10,133 nt of DNA from contig JAISAN010000128.1 of assembly GCA_031266635.1 (NCBI GenBank), forward strand, positions 1-10,133. The letters are read 5' to 3'. The stretch's first letter is position 1. Every line of letters begins with the position of its first letter. A program made the translations under genes and the position numbers. Source of the DNA: Treponema sp. Lineage in GTDB: Bacteria; Spirochaetota; Spirochaetia; Treponematales; Breznakiellaceae. Below, piece after piece: positions 1-6,212 of the stretch. A model generated the notes under the pieces. It did not search any database, was not told the origin of the DNA, and was given only the letters and a program-made list of their open reading frames with translations.

Positions 1-48
1 CAGGATAATGACAATATCACCGGCTTTCGTAAATCTTGATTTGATCAT
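1..48 (-). CDS. Carbohydrate ABC transporter permease, LplC/YtcP type (N-terminal fragment)
   Basis: Only the first 16 codons lie in the window; the gene runs off the left edge. It starts with ATG at 48-46 and reads MIKSRFTKAGDIVIIL, a short basic N-terminus leading into a hydrophobic stretch, as in the second permease of LplB/LplC (YtcP) sugar importers. A clear Shine-Dalgarno (AGGAG) sits 6 bases upstream and overlaps the TAG stop of the preceding permease, so the two genes are almost certainly co-transcribed and translationally coupled. The family call rests mainly on its position directly after an LplB-type permease, because 16 residues cannot prove it. Confidence 0.6.
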   Translation of the reverse strand, partial: MIKSRFTKAGDIVIIL

Positions 49-58
49 GGTGCTTCTC

Positions 59-967
59 CTACCAGATACCCCGCTCGCCAAAACGCTTGGCAAGGGTATT
101 CGCACTTATGAGGAAGATAACGCAAATTACCGACTGGAACAGACCGATAGCCGCGGTATATGAAAACTGAAAGGAACGGATGCCCACCCGGTATACCATA
201 GTGCTAATCACATCCGCCACCTGGATAACCAGGCTGTTCCCCATAGTATAGGGGCGGTCGAACTCACTCCCCAAAATACGCCCAATGTTCATGATCAGTA
301 ACACGACAATGGTCGGACGCAGACCCGGTAAGGTAACATGCCAAATTTTGCCGAAACGGCCGGCGCCGTCAACTTCGGCGGCCTCGTATATTTCCGGATT
401 GATCCCCGTAATGGCCGCCAGATAAATAATCGTGCCCCAGCCGACCTCTTTCCATACTCCAAGGCCCACGTATGTACCAACCCACAGGGTGTTGTCCATG
501 AGGAAATTGATGGGGCCGATGCCGAGTTTTCCCAGCATGATATTGACAATCCCCGATGAGGGGGCAAAAAGCTGGCTGGCGATACCGCTGATGATGATCC
601 ATGAGAGAAAGTGGGGCAGGTACACCACGGTTTGGGTAAAACGTTTGTACGTTTTAAAGGCCAGTTCGTTTAATAATATAGCCAGGATAATAGGCGCGGG
701 AAAACCGACAATCAGATCCAGAAAATTGAGCCACAGGGTATTACGGAGGGCATTATAAAAATCCCGGGACGTAAAAGCCTGGGCAAACCACTTGACGCCG
801 GCCCAATCCGATGCCCACACCCCCCTAAACATATTGTAATCTTTGAAGGCAATGACAATATTGGTCATGGGAACATAGCGGAAAACCACAAAAAAGGCCA
901 TTGGAAGGACCAGCATCGCGTAAAGCATCCAGGTACGCTTGATGTAGATAATACGTTCGTTACGAAT
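59..967 (-). CDS. Carbohydrate ABC transporter inner-membrane permease, LplB type
   Basis: Membrane subunit of a binding-protein-dependent importer for an oligosaccharide or sugar derivative. It opens with a TM1 region followed by the Y-V-P-M-T-N motif and a conserved A-F-K-D-Y-N segment, both typical of LplB permeases. It carries a textbook coupling loop, E-A-A-x-x-D-G-A followed by I-W-H-V-T-L-P, which docks onto the shared ATPase (not encoded here), and ends R-F-G-E-R-G-I-W as the family does. The start is uncertain. The open frame reaches a TTG at 1030 with no ribosome site, and the first in-frame ATG (928) also lacks one. A perfect GGAGG at 975-979 lies 7 bases before ATT at 967, giving about 302 residues, the usual length. 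That start is used here. An AraC gene is divergent upstream, and an LplC-type permease follows. Confidence 0.9.
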   Translation of the reverse strand: MRNERIIYIKRTWMLYAMLVLPMAFFVVFRYVPMTNIVIAFKDYNMFRGVWASDWAGVKWFAQAFTSRDFYNALRNTLWLNFLDLIVGFPAPIILAILLNELAFKTYKRFTQTVVYLPHFLSWIIISGIASQLFAPSSGIVNIMLGKLGIGPINFLMDNTLWVGTYVGLGVWKEVGWGTIIYLAAITGINPEIYEAAEVDGAGRFGKIWHVTLPGLRPTIVVLLIMNIGRILGSEFDRPYTMGNSLVIQVADVISTMVYRVGIRSFQFSYTAAIGLFQSVICVIFLISANTLAKRFGERGIW

Positions 968-1195
968 GATATCGCCTCCTCTGCCGGAAGATATTCCATT
1001 ACAATAAATTTGAAGGCAAATTACCAGCAATGGATAAAATATGAATTTTTTGTATAAATTATTGATAAAAAAAGAAAACCCGGATTAAGGGGAGGGCCGG
1101 GCGCCATATCCGCCGCTCTGCCGCGCGGGATGTTGATTTTTTCCTGAATTTGCAGAAAATAGATCCGGGGGAAACCGGAAAAGGCGGGGATAGCG
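968..1195. promoter_or_regulatory. Divergent intergenic region between the LplB permease and the AraC regulator
   Basis: About 230 bases separate two divergent starts, so both promoters and any AraC operator should lie here. The permease side (about 1005-1075) is very AT-rich with several TATTTT/TGTAAT-like hexamers, but none is paired convincingly with a -35 box. On the regulator side, TTGATT at 1133-1138 is a possible -35 without a good -10. A small inverted repeat, TCCGG and CCGGA separated by 6 bases (1164-1179), lies just upstream of the GTG start and could be an operator. No promoter is assigned with confidence. Confidence 0.4.
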
Positions 1196-1990
1196 GTGGA
1201 CATACACGAGATTTTTGTACCAGTTATTGAATACGCGATCTTCCGGAAATGCAGCCCCAACTGGCGTATGGCTGAACATGAAATTCCCTTTTGCGATATT
1301 ACCTATGTGATAAAGGGTAACGCGAAATACACCATTAACGGGGTGGAACATGAGGTGGCCGCCGGCGATTTGCTCTACCTTCCCCCCGGTACGGTACGGG
1401 CAGGTTTTACCTATCCCGATAGGCTGATGCACTGTTTTTCGGTGAATTTTAACCTGAAGGAAATCGCGGGCGATACGATACGCCTGCCCCTGCCCACGGT
1501 AAGTCATATCGGCTGTAAAAACGATCTGACCAGTTTTTTCCATGAATTGGCGTATATATGGCTGGACCAGTATCCGGGGTATAAAATAAAGGCCGGCGGG
1601 GTATTTTTGATGGTTTTACACCAAATCCTTGAATATACCGTGTACAACACCGGTTCATCCGGCGGCGATTACCGGATAAAAAAGATAATCCGCTATATTA
1701 CGAAGCATTATACCGAGAAAATTACGGTGAAAAAAATGGCGGATATGGCCGGTCTGGACACCGCGTATTTTGGCCAGCTTTTTAAGCATGAAACCGGGGC
1801 CACCATGAATCAGTACCTGATGAAAACACGGATCCGCAACGCTGAAAATATGCTGCGAAGCCATGAATATGATCAAATCAGTACGGTGGCCGAACAATGC
1901 GGTTATAGTGATGTTTACCATTTTAGTAAACAATTCAAGGCCGCAATGGGTATTTCCCCTTCAAAATATATCCCCAAAAAAGAGCGCTAA
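1196..1990 (+). CDS. AraC-family transcriptional regulator
   Basis: A 264-residue one-component regulator. The N-terminal half (about 1-100) is a cupin-like sensor: Y-T-I-N-G-V-E-H-E-V-A-A-G-D-L-L-Y-L-P-P-G-T around 45-66 is the usual beta-barrel signature. The C-terminal 100 residues are the AraC DNA-binding domain with two helix-turn-helix units: K-M-A-D-M-A-G-L-D-T-A-Y-F around 180-192, and V-A-E-Q-C-G-Y-S-D-V-Y-H-F-S-K-Q-F-K around 231-248, followed by G-I-S-P-S-K-Y. The start is GTG, preceded by GGGG at 1187-1190; an in-frame TAG at 1160-1162 limits alternatives. Its divergent position next to sugar-permease genes suggests it activates them on binding their sugar. The ligand is not predictable. 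It ends 23 bases from the convergent oppF stop. Confidence 0.93.
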   Translation: MDIHEIFVPVIEYAIFRKCSPNWRMAEHEIPFCDITYVIKGNAKYTINGVEHEVAAGDLLYLPPGTVRAGFTYPDRLMHCFSVNFNLKEIAGDTIRLPLPTVSHIGCKNDLTSFFHELAYIWLDQYPGYKIKAGGVFLMVLHQILEYTVYNTGSSGGDYRIKKIIRYITKHYTEKITVKKMADMAGLDTAYFGQLFKHETGATMNQYLMKTRIRNAENMLRSHEYDQISTVAEQCGYSDVYHFSKQFKAAMGISPSKYIPKKER

Positions 1991-2019
1991 AAAAATGGTC
2001 AAATGAATACTCATTAGCG
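1985..2019. terminator. Possible weak hairpin in the convergent araC/oppF gap
   Basis: Between two convergent stop codons lies a nested inverted repeat: CGCTAA (1985-1990) pairs with TTAGCG (2014-2019), and AATGA (2002-2006) with TCATT (2011-2015) around an ATAC loop. The two stems share bases, and neither is GC-rich nor followed by a clear U-run, so a bidirectional terminator is only a weak possibility. Confidence 0.2.
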
Positions 2020-3054
2020 GCGAAAGCACCGGACCCAGTGCCCGCTTTCAAGTTCCCGCAGGGGCGGGTGTTCGGCCCGGCATTGTTCCAACGCCAGGGG
2101 GCAGCGGCCCGCGAAGGAGCAGCCTTTTTCGCGGCTTCCCTCATCCGCCGCTGTCTGCTCTTCCGCCTTGCCGCCGGGCCGCGGGCCTTCCGCCGTCCGT
2201 GGTTTCGGGGCGGGCGGCGGTCTTTCCCCGGCGGGCTTTGTCCCCGCGCCGCCGCCGCTCCCTTCCCCCGAACCCGCCACCGAAGAAAACAGCAGTTCCG
2301 TGTAGGGGTGGAGCCCCGCCTTGTAAAGTTCCGCCGCCGGGGCCTCTTCCATAAGTTCCCCCCGGTACATGACGCCGATGCGGTCGCAGAAATAACAGGC
2401 CACTTTCAGGTCGTGGGCGATAAACAGAAAGGAAAGATCCCGTTTGGAACGGAGATCCAGCAGCAGGTTAAGGATCTGTCCCTGAACGGAAACGTCCAGG
2501 GCGGATACCACTTCGTCACAGATGAGCAGTTCCGGCTTTACCAGGAGCCCCCGGGCAATGGAAATCCGCTGCCGCTGGCCGCCTGAAAATTCCTGGGGCC
2601 GCCGTTCCAGATCCGCCCGGTTCAACCCCACTTCCGCGAGGATCGCCGCCGCCTGTTCCCGGAGTCCCTTTTCCCCCAGCCCCTTCATGGCGGCGGAACG
2701 GCGGCAGCCGGAAACCAGGACCTCGTATACGCTCATCCGGGGGTTCAGGGAACGGGCGGGGTCCTGAAAAATGTACCGCGCCTTTTCCCGGTACGCCCTG
2801 AGTTCCGTTTTTTTCAGGGCCCGGACATCGGTGGTTTCCTGAAAAAGTATGTCCCCCCCATCGGCCTCGTACATCCGCACCAGAAGCCGGGCGGTGGTGG
2901 TTTTCCCGCAGCCCGATTCCCCCACCAGGCCGTAACTTTCGTTTTTGCCGATGGTGAAGGACAGATCGTTTACCGCATAGACAAAACGCCCGAACCGGGC
3001 GAAAAACCCCGCCTCCAGGTTAAACCGTTTTTCCAGATGGGATACCCTGAGCAT
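2014..3054 (-). CDS. oppF: Peptide-type ABC transporter ATP-binding protein, OppF/DppF-like
   Basis: Second ATPase of the oligopeptide/dipeptide-type importer; 346 residues, cytoplasmic. All nucleotide-binding elements are intact: Walker A G-E-S-G-C-G-K-T (45-52), Q-loop F-Q-D-P (96-99), signature F-S-G-G-Q-R-Q-R (156-163), Walker B L-L-I-C-D-E with catalytic Glu181, D-loop S-A-L-D, and switch His214. The C-terminus has the cysteine pattern of the oligopeptide HPY extension (C-S-F-A-G-R-C-P from 312, then C325 and C343), implicated in metal-cluster binding in related proteins. Unusual is a Gly/Pro/Ala/Glu-rich, low-complexity linker at about 261-310 where the family normally has a short conserved segment. 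ATG at 3054 lies 2 bases after the oppCD stop, with GGAGG inside the end of that gene, so translation is probably coupled. Confidence 0.93.
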   Translation of the reverse strand: MLRVSHLEKRFNLEAGFFARFGRFVYAVNDLSFTIGKNESYGLVGESGCGKTTTARLLVRMYEADGGDILFQETTDVRALKKTELRAYREKARYIFQDPARSLNPRMSVYEVLVSGCRRSAAMKGLGEKGLREQAAAILAEVGLNRADLERRPQEFSGGQRQRISIARGLLVKPELLICDEVVSALDVSVQGQILNLLLDLRSKRDLSFLFIAHDLKVACYFCDRIGVMYRGELMEEAPAAELYKAGLHPYTELLFSSVAGSGEGSGGGAGTKPAGERPPPAPKPRTAEGPRPGGKAEEQTAADEGSREKGCSFAGRCPLALEQCRAEHPPLRELESGHWVRCFRR

Positions 3055-3056
3055 GC

Positions 3057-5270
3057 CTAGCGATCCTCCCCGGCCTCAAGGATACAGCGGTACTCATGGC
3101 CGCCCCGGAGTAGTTCTTCCCCGCTATCGCCATGCGCCGGAATCAACGGCGGCACGCCTGCGGTACATGCGGGCTTGGCGAAACCGCAGCGGGGGGCAAA
3201 GGGGCAGCCCGGTTCCGGTTCGGCGGGGTCCGTGACCCTGCCGGGAATAGTCCGCAGCCGTTCCCGCGAATAGTGGCTGCCGAACCGGGGGGAGGCGGCC
3301 AGCAGGGCTTTGGCGTAGGGGTGGCGGGGGCCGCCCTCCGGCCCGGTAAAAAGTTTCGCGGGGCCCGACTCCATGATCAAGCCGCCGTACATCACCAGAA
3401 TCCGGTCGGAGATTTCCGCCACCAGGTCAATATCGTGGCTGATAAAGATGATGGAGATTTGCCGCTGTTTCCGCAGGGTTTTGAGGAGGGCCACAATCTG
3501 TTTCTGGATGGTAACGTCCAGCGCGGTAGTGGGCTCGTCGGCAATGAGCAGCTCGCAGCCCTGGGCCAGCGCCAGGGCAATGCCGATCCGCTGCAACTGG
3601 CCCCCGGAAAACTGGTGGGGAAAATTGGAAAGCCGTTCCCGCCCCCTGGGGAGCCCCGTTTCGGCCAGCAGGGCGGCGGCTTTTTCCCCGGCTTCCGCCT
3701 TGGTAATGCCCGGCTCGCTGTTCTTGAAGGTTTCCCAAAACACGTTCCCCATATTCTGCAGGGGATCGTAGGAGCGGCCCGGCTCCTGGTAGATGACGCC
3801 GATCTTTTTCCCCCGGTATGTTCGGAGAGCCCCGGCGTCCAGCCCCAGCAGTTCCTTTCCCTCGTACCGGATCGAGCCGGACACCGCGGCGTTTTTCGGC
3901 AGGAGGGAGGGGATAACCTGGGTGCCCACGCTTTTTCCCGATCCGCTTTCCCCCACGATGCCGAGGATCTCCCCTTTTTCCAGACGGTAGGAAATACCCC
4001 GCACCGCCTGAACGGAAACCCCGGCCCGCCCCCGGAGGACGGAAAAACGTACGACAAGATCCCGCACCTCCAGCAAGGGCGGGGAACCGGACTCCGGGCT
4101 TGGCCCGGCATTGGCCGTGTCCTTCGCGGGCGGGACTTCCGTCTTTTGGACGGCATTGCCTGAGTTTTTCGTGAAAAGGGGCAGAAGCCGCCGGGCCACA
4201 AAACGTTTCACCCTTCCTATATTCCCCTTTCCCAGTACATGGTAGGGGTCGTAAAAATCCCGGAGGCAGTCGCCGACAAAATTAAAGGCCAGGGTAACGC
4301 CCAGGAGGAACCACACCGGGCACAGGAGCCAGGGGTAGTTCCGCAGATTGGAGAGGGTGGAAATATCCCGCTTGATAAGGCTCCCCCAGCTCACCGCCGG
4401 ATCGGTAATCCCCAGCCCCAGGTAGGAGAGGGTGGTTTCGGTCATGATAAAACCGGGGATGCTGAGGGCGATGCTGACAATGAGGAGGCTGGCGATCTGG
4501 GGGATGATGTGGCCGGAAATAATCACCGGCGCGGGGATCATTTCAAGCTGGGCGTTCATCACGAATTCTTCCCGCTTGATGGCGTGAACCATGCCCCGGA
4601 TAGTCCGGGCCGTGCCGGGCCAGCCCACCAGCGAAAGGATCACGGTGATCATCATATAGGCCTGGCCTGAATCCATGTTGGCGGCCAGGAGGGACCGGAG
4701 AAAGAGGATCAGGTACAGGCCGGGGATGAGCATAAAAAATTCCGAAAACCGCATGATCAGCCAGTCACCGGCGCCGCCGAAATAACCCGCCAGCCCGCCC
4801 AGCAGGATCGCCAGCGCCAGGGACACGGCGGTGGCCGCAAAACCTATGGTCAGGGAAATCCGGGAACCGTATACAATCCGGGAAAAAACATCCCGCCCCA
4901 GATTGTCCGCCCCCATAAGAAACACCGGATACCCCCCCGGCTTCACCGTAAACAAATGGCGGCTCGCCGGAATAAGCCCCCAGAGCCGGTAGGGTTCCCC
5001 CCGGCCCAGAAAAGCGATCTCCTCATACGCACCCCGGACCCGGACATACCTCCAGTTGATCCGGTTGATCACCCGGGCCTCCTGTGCCTGCGGCTTCCCG
5101 CCGGAGAACCGTACATTCGGCGGATGGTAGGTCTGTTCGGGAAACGAGGCAGTTGGATCATAAGGGGCGATAAATTCGGCGAAGATCATCATCAGGTACA
5201 GGATAAAAAGGGCGATCAGGGAGACCATGCCCAGGGGCCGCAGCCGCAGGTAGACCAGGAATTTTTTCAT
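3057..5270 (-). CDS. Fused peptide-type ABC transporter permease (OppC) and ATP-binding protein (OppD)
   Basis: One 737-residue protein holds two subunits that are usually separate. Residues 1-350 are an OppC/DppC permease: TM1 near 13-32, a long periplasmic stretch to about 118, M-G-A-D-N-L-G-R-D-V-F-S-R (119-131), then the membrane core ending near 345 (D-F-Y-D-P). A basic segment and a Pro/Ala/Ser-rich linker (350-398) lead to an OppD ATPase: Walker A G-E-S-G-S-G-K-S (440-447), signature F-S-G-G-Q-L-Q-R (554-561), Walker B L-L-I-A-D-E-P (574-580), His612, and a HPY-type cysteine tail from C689. The frame is continuous with no stop or shift. The permease EAA loop (235-258) is degenerate, with Met244 where the family has Gly. 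The ribosome site is weak (GGAT). It lies 93 bases after the toxin gene and 2 bases before oppF. Similar fusions are known in other bacteria. Confidence 0.93.
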   Translation of the reverse strand: MKKFLVYLRLRPLGMVSLIALFILYLMMIFAEFIAPYDPTASFPEQTYHPPNVRFSGGKPQAQEARVINRINWRYVRVRGAYEEIAFLGRGEPYRLWGLIPASRHLFTVKPGGYPVFLMGADNLGRDVFSRIVYGSRISLTIGFAATAVSLALAILLGGLAGYFGGAGDWLIMRFSEFFMLIPGLYLILFLRSLLAANMDSGQAYMMITVILSLVGWPGTARTIRGMVHAIKREEFVMNAQLEMIPAPVIISGHIIPQIASLLIVSIALSIPGFIMTETTLSYLGLGITDPAVSWGSLIKRDISTLSNLRNYPWLLCPVWFLLGVTLAFNFVGDCLRDFYDPYHVLGKGNIGRVKRFVARRLLPLFTKNSGNAVQKTEVPPAKDTANAGPSPESGSPPLLEVRDLVVRFSVLRGRAGVSVQAVRGISYRLEKGEILGIVGESGSGKSVGTQVIPSLLPKNAAVSGSIRYEGKELLGLDAGALRTYRGKKIGVIYQEPGRSYDPLQNMGNVFWETFKNSEPGITKAEAGEKAAALLAETGLPRGRERLSNFPHQFSGGQLQRIGIALALAQGCELLIADEPTTALDVTIQKQIVALLKTLRKQRQISIIFISHDIDLVAEISDRILVMYGGLIMESGPAKLFTGPEGGPRHPYAKALLAASPRFGSHYSRERLRTIPGRVTDPAEPEPGCPFAPRCGFAKPACTAGVPPLIPAHGDSGEELLRGGHEYRCILEAGEDR

Positions 5271-5363
5271 GTGATTCTGTATCCGTGCTTCAGCCTATCA
5301 TGGAATAAAATGGAAAGAAAAGGGGAAGGGGCCTCAACTTTGACACGCCGGACCTGTGGTTTT

Positions 5364-5807
5364 TTACCGGCTGTTCAGAATGATACGCTCAAAATCGCGG
5401 GGGATACGGAAATTGCTTTGCCGCAGATCCGCAATCACTCCGGCAATATTGGCGATCAAACCTGTCCGGTAAGCTTTGGTAATTACGCCGAGGGCGCCGG
5501 TTAATTGAAGCCCTAAAGCTTCCGCGACGCGTCTGGCTTTTTTGTCGTCCAGTATTAACAAAGAGTCTGGTGTTTCAACAGCCAGCGCAATAGCGCTTGC
5601 TTCGCCCAGCTCCAGATCATTCCGCAGCATCCGTATTTTTACTGGATCGGCAATTTGGGTATGTATCCATTCCGGCACCGCTTCGCCAAATTCCGCGGCT
5701 ACTTCCGGCGTAATTGCCAATGTCGTGTAGAGTTCACGTAAGATATCCAGTTGTCCAATATTGGATAAAACAATCAGACAACTGGTGTCAGTTATAACAT
5801 TAGGCAT
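5364..5807 (-). CDS. DUF3368 (PIN-like) putative toxin of a toxin-antitoxin pair
   Basis: A 147-residue protein of the DUF3368 family, related to PIN-domain ribonucleases of VapC-type toxins. It starts with the PIN-like strand V-I-T-D-T-S-C-L-I-V-L-S (Asp7) and has further acidic positions expected of a metal-binding nuclease site: Glu39, Glu69 in E-L-G-E-A-S-A-I-A-L-A, and Asp87/Asp88 in L-I-L-D-D-K-K-A-R. It ends F-R-I-P-R-D-F-E-R-I-I-L. RNase activity is inferred from the family, not shown. Its ATG overlaps the last 8 bases of the antitoxin gene, the usual antitoxin-then-toxin arrangement. The pair sits inside the peptide-importer cluster, and its base composition is more AT-rich than its flanks, suggesting later acquisition. 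Confidence 0.88.
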   Translation of the reverse strand: MPNVITDTSCLIVLSNIGQLDILRELYTTLAITPEVAAEFGEAVPEWIHTQIADPVKIRMLRNDLELGEASAIALAVETPDSLLILDDKKARRVAEALGLQLTGALGVITKAYRTGLIANIAGVIADLRQSNFRIPRDFERIILNSR

Positions 5808-6033
5808 TGGCTATATCAGAACGCAGGTCCGCTTCGTTCTCAGAAAAGACGGACACCTGATAATTGCCAAGGATTTCGATAAAGGCCCTTTTGGATAAAC
5901 CCGCAACCCGTGCCGCCTGCCCAAGAGACAGTTCCTCTTTTTCATACAACTTGGATGCCAAAAGGGTTTTGAGTTCAAATTCGGTGGTGGTGACCATGTT
6001 GGGGAGTTCTATATTTAATTGAACGGTTTTCAT
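5800..6033 (-). CDS. UPF0175-family antitoxin
   Basis: A 77-residue small protein matching UPF0175: a beta-rich start (M-K-T-V-Q-L-N-I-E-L-P), an acidic helix (F-E-L-K-T-L-L-A-S-K-L-Y-E-K-E-E), then a helix-turn-helix-like core L-S-L-G-Q-A-A-R-V-A-G-L-S-K-R-A-F (35-51), ending around Y-Q-V-S-V-F. UPF0175 proteins are commonly found beside DUF3368 proteins and are predicted antitoxins and autorepressors. ATG at 6033 is chosen because AAGGA lies 6 bases upstream; an earlier in-frame ATG at 6066 falls on the promoter and would add 11 unconserved residues. The gene has its own strong promoter (6054-6082) and overlaps the toxin gene by 8 bases. Confidence 0.87.
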   Translation of the reverse strand: MKTVQLNIELPNMVTTTEFELKTLLASKLYEKEELSLGQAARVAGLSKRAFIEILGNYQVSVFSENEADLRSDIANA

Positions 6034-6053
6034 AACTATCCTTTCCGCCTTAA

Positions 6054-6082
6054 ACGATATATCCATTTTTGTTGGATGTCAA
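6054..6082 (-). promoter_or_regulatory. Sigma-70-type promoter of the toxin-antitoxin pair
   Basis: On the minus strand a perfect -35 box TTGACA (6082-6077) is followed after 17 bases by TATCGT (6059-6054); TATATC at 15 bases spacing is an alternative -10. The antitoxin ribosome site and ATG follow within about 20 bases. An inverted repeat, ATCCA and TGGAT with 7 bases between (6061-6077), fills the spacer and is well placed to be the operator for antitoxin autoregulation. The promoter is a sequence match only. Confidence 0.7.
6061..6077. promoter_or_regulatory. Inverted repeat in the promoter spacer, possible antitoxin operator
   Basis: ATCCA (6061-6065) and TGGAT (6073-6077) are inverted arms around a T-rich 7-base centre, lying exactly between the -35 and -10 boxes of the toxin-antitoxin promoter. 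Binding here would block RNA polymerase. The arms are only 5 bases, so chance is possible. Confidence 0.4.
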
Positions 6083-6091
6083 TTAATTAGT

Positions 6092-6126
6092 GTCTGTCCA
6101 CAAAGTCGGTTACTTTGCGGACAGAC
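6092..6126. repeat. Left hairpin of the MITE-like element
   Basis: GTCTGTCC-A-CAAAGT (6092-6106) pairs with ACTTTG-C-GGACAGAC (6112-6126) around a CGGTT loop; the only mismatch is the A/C pair. No U-run follows on either strand, so it is not a classical terminator. Confidence 0.85.
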
Positions 6127-6131
6127 CTTGC

Positions 6132-6158
6132 ATTTTCTCGCCTAAAGGCTGCGAAAAT
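6132..6158. repeat. Central imperfect hairpin of the MITE-like element
   Basis: ATTTTC (6132-6137) pairs with GAAAAT (6153-6158) and GCC (6140-6142) with GGC (6147-6149), with a small internal loop and a TAAA turn. On the plus strand six Ts follow 4 bases later (6162-6167), giving it a weak terminator-like look in that direction only. No gene would use it there. Confidence 0.4.
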
Positions 6159-6172
6159 ACGTTTTTTAAGGA

Positions 6173-6208
6173 AGTCTGTCCATAATGTGTCTACATTATG
6201 GACAGACT
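6173..6208. repeat. Right hairpin of the MITE-like element (perfect 16-base stem)
   Basis: AGTCTGTCCATAATGT (6173-6188) pairs perfectly with its reverse complement at 6193-6208 around a GTCT loop. It lies 4 bases beyond the oppB stop codon, so any oppB transcript that continues would carry this stem at its 3' side, where it could stabilise the message or slow polymerase. The minus-strand bases after the stem are not U-rich, so strong intrinsic termination is not expected. Confidence 0.85.
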
Positions 6209-6212
6209 CTAA

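Noticed and set aside
3132..4163. Long open frame on the plus strand opposite the OppD half of the fusion
   Set aside because: The opposite strand has intact Walker A, signature and Walker B motifs; this frame shows no recognisable motif.
3392..4201. Alternative minus-strand frame suggesting a frameshifted oppD
   Set aside because: The 3057-5270 frame carries every ATPase motif without a break; the alternative is Ser/Pro/Arg-rich noise.
5271..5363. Possible promoter or terminator between the toxin gene and oppCD
   Set aside because: Only a 5-base GCCGG/CCGGC repeat and no paired -35/-10 hexamers were found, so neither is supported.
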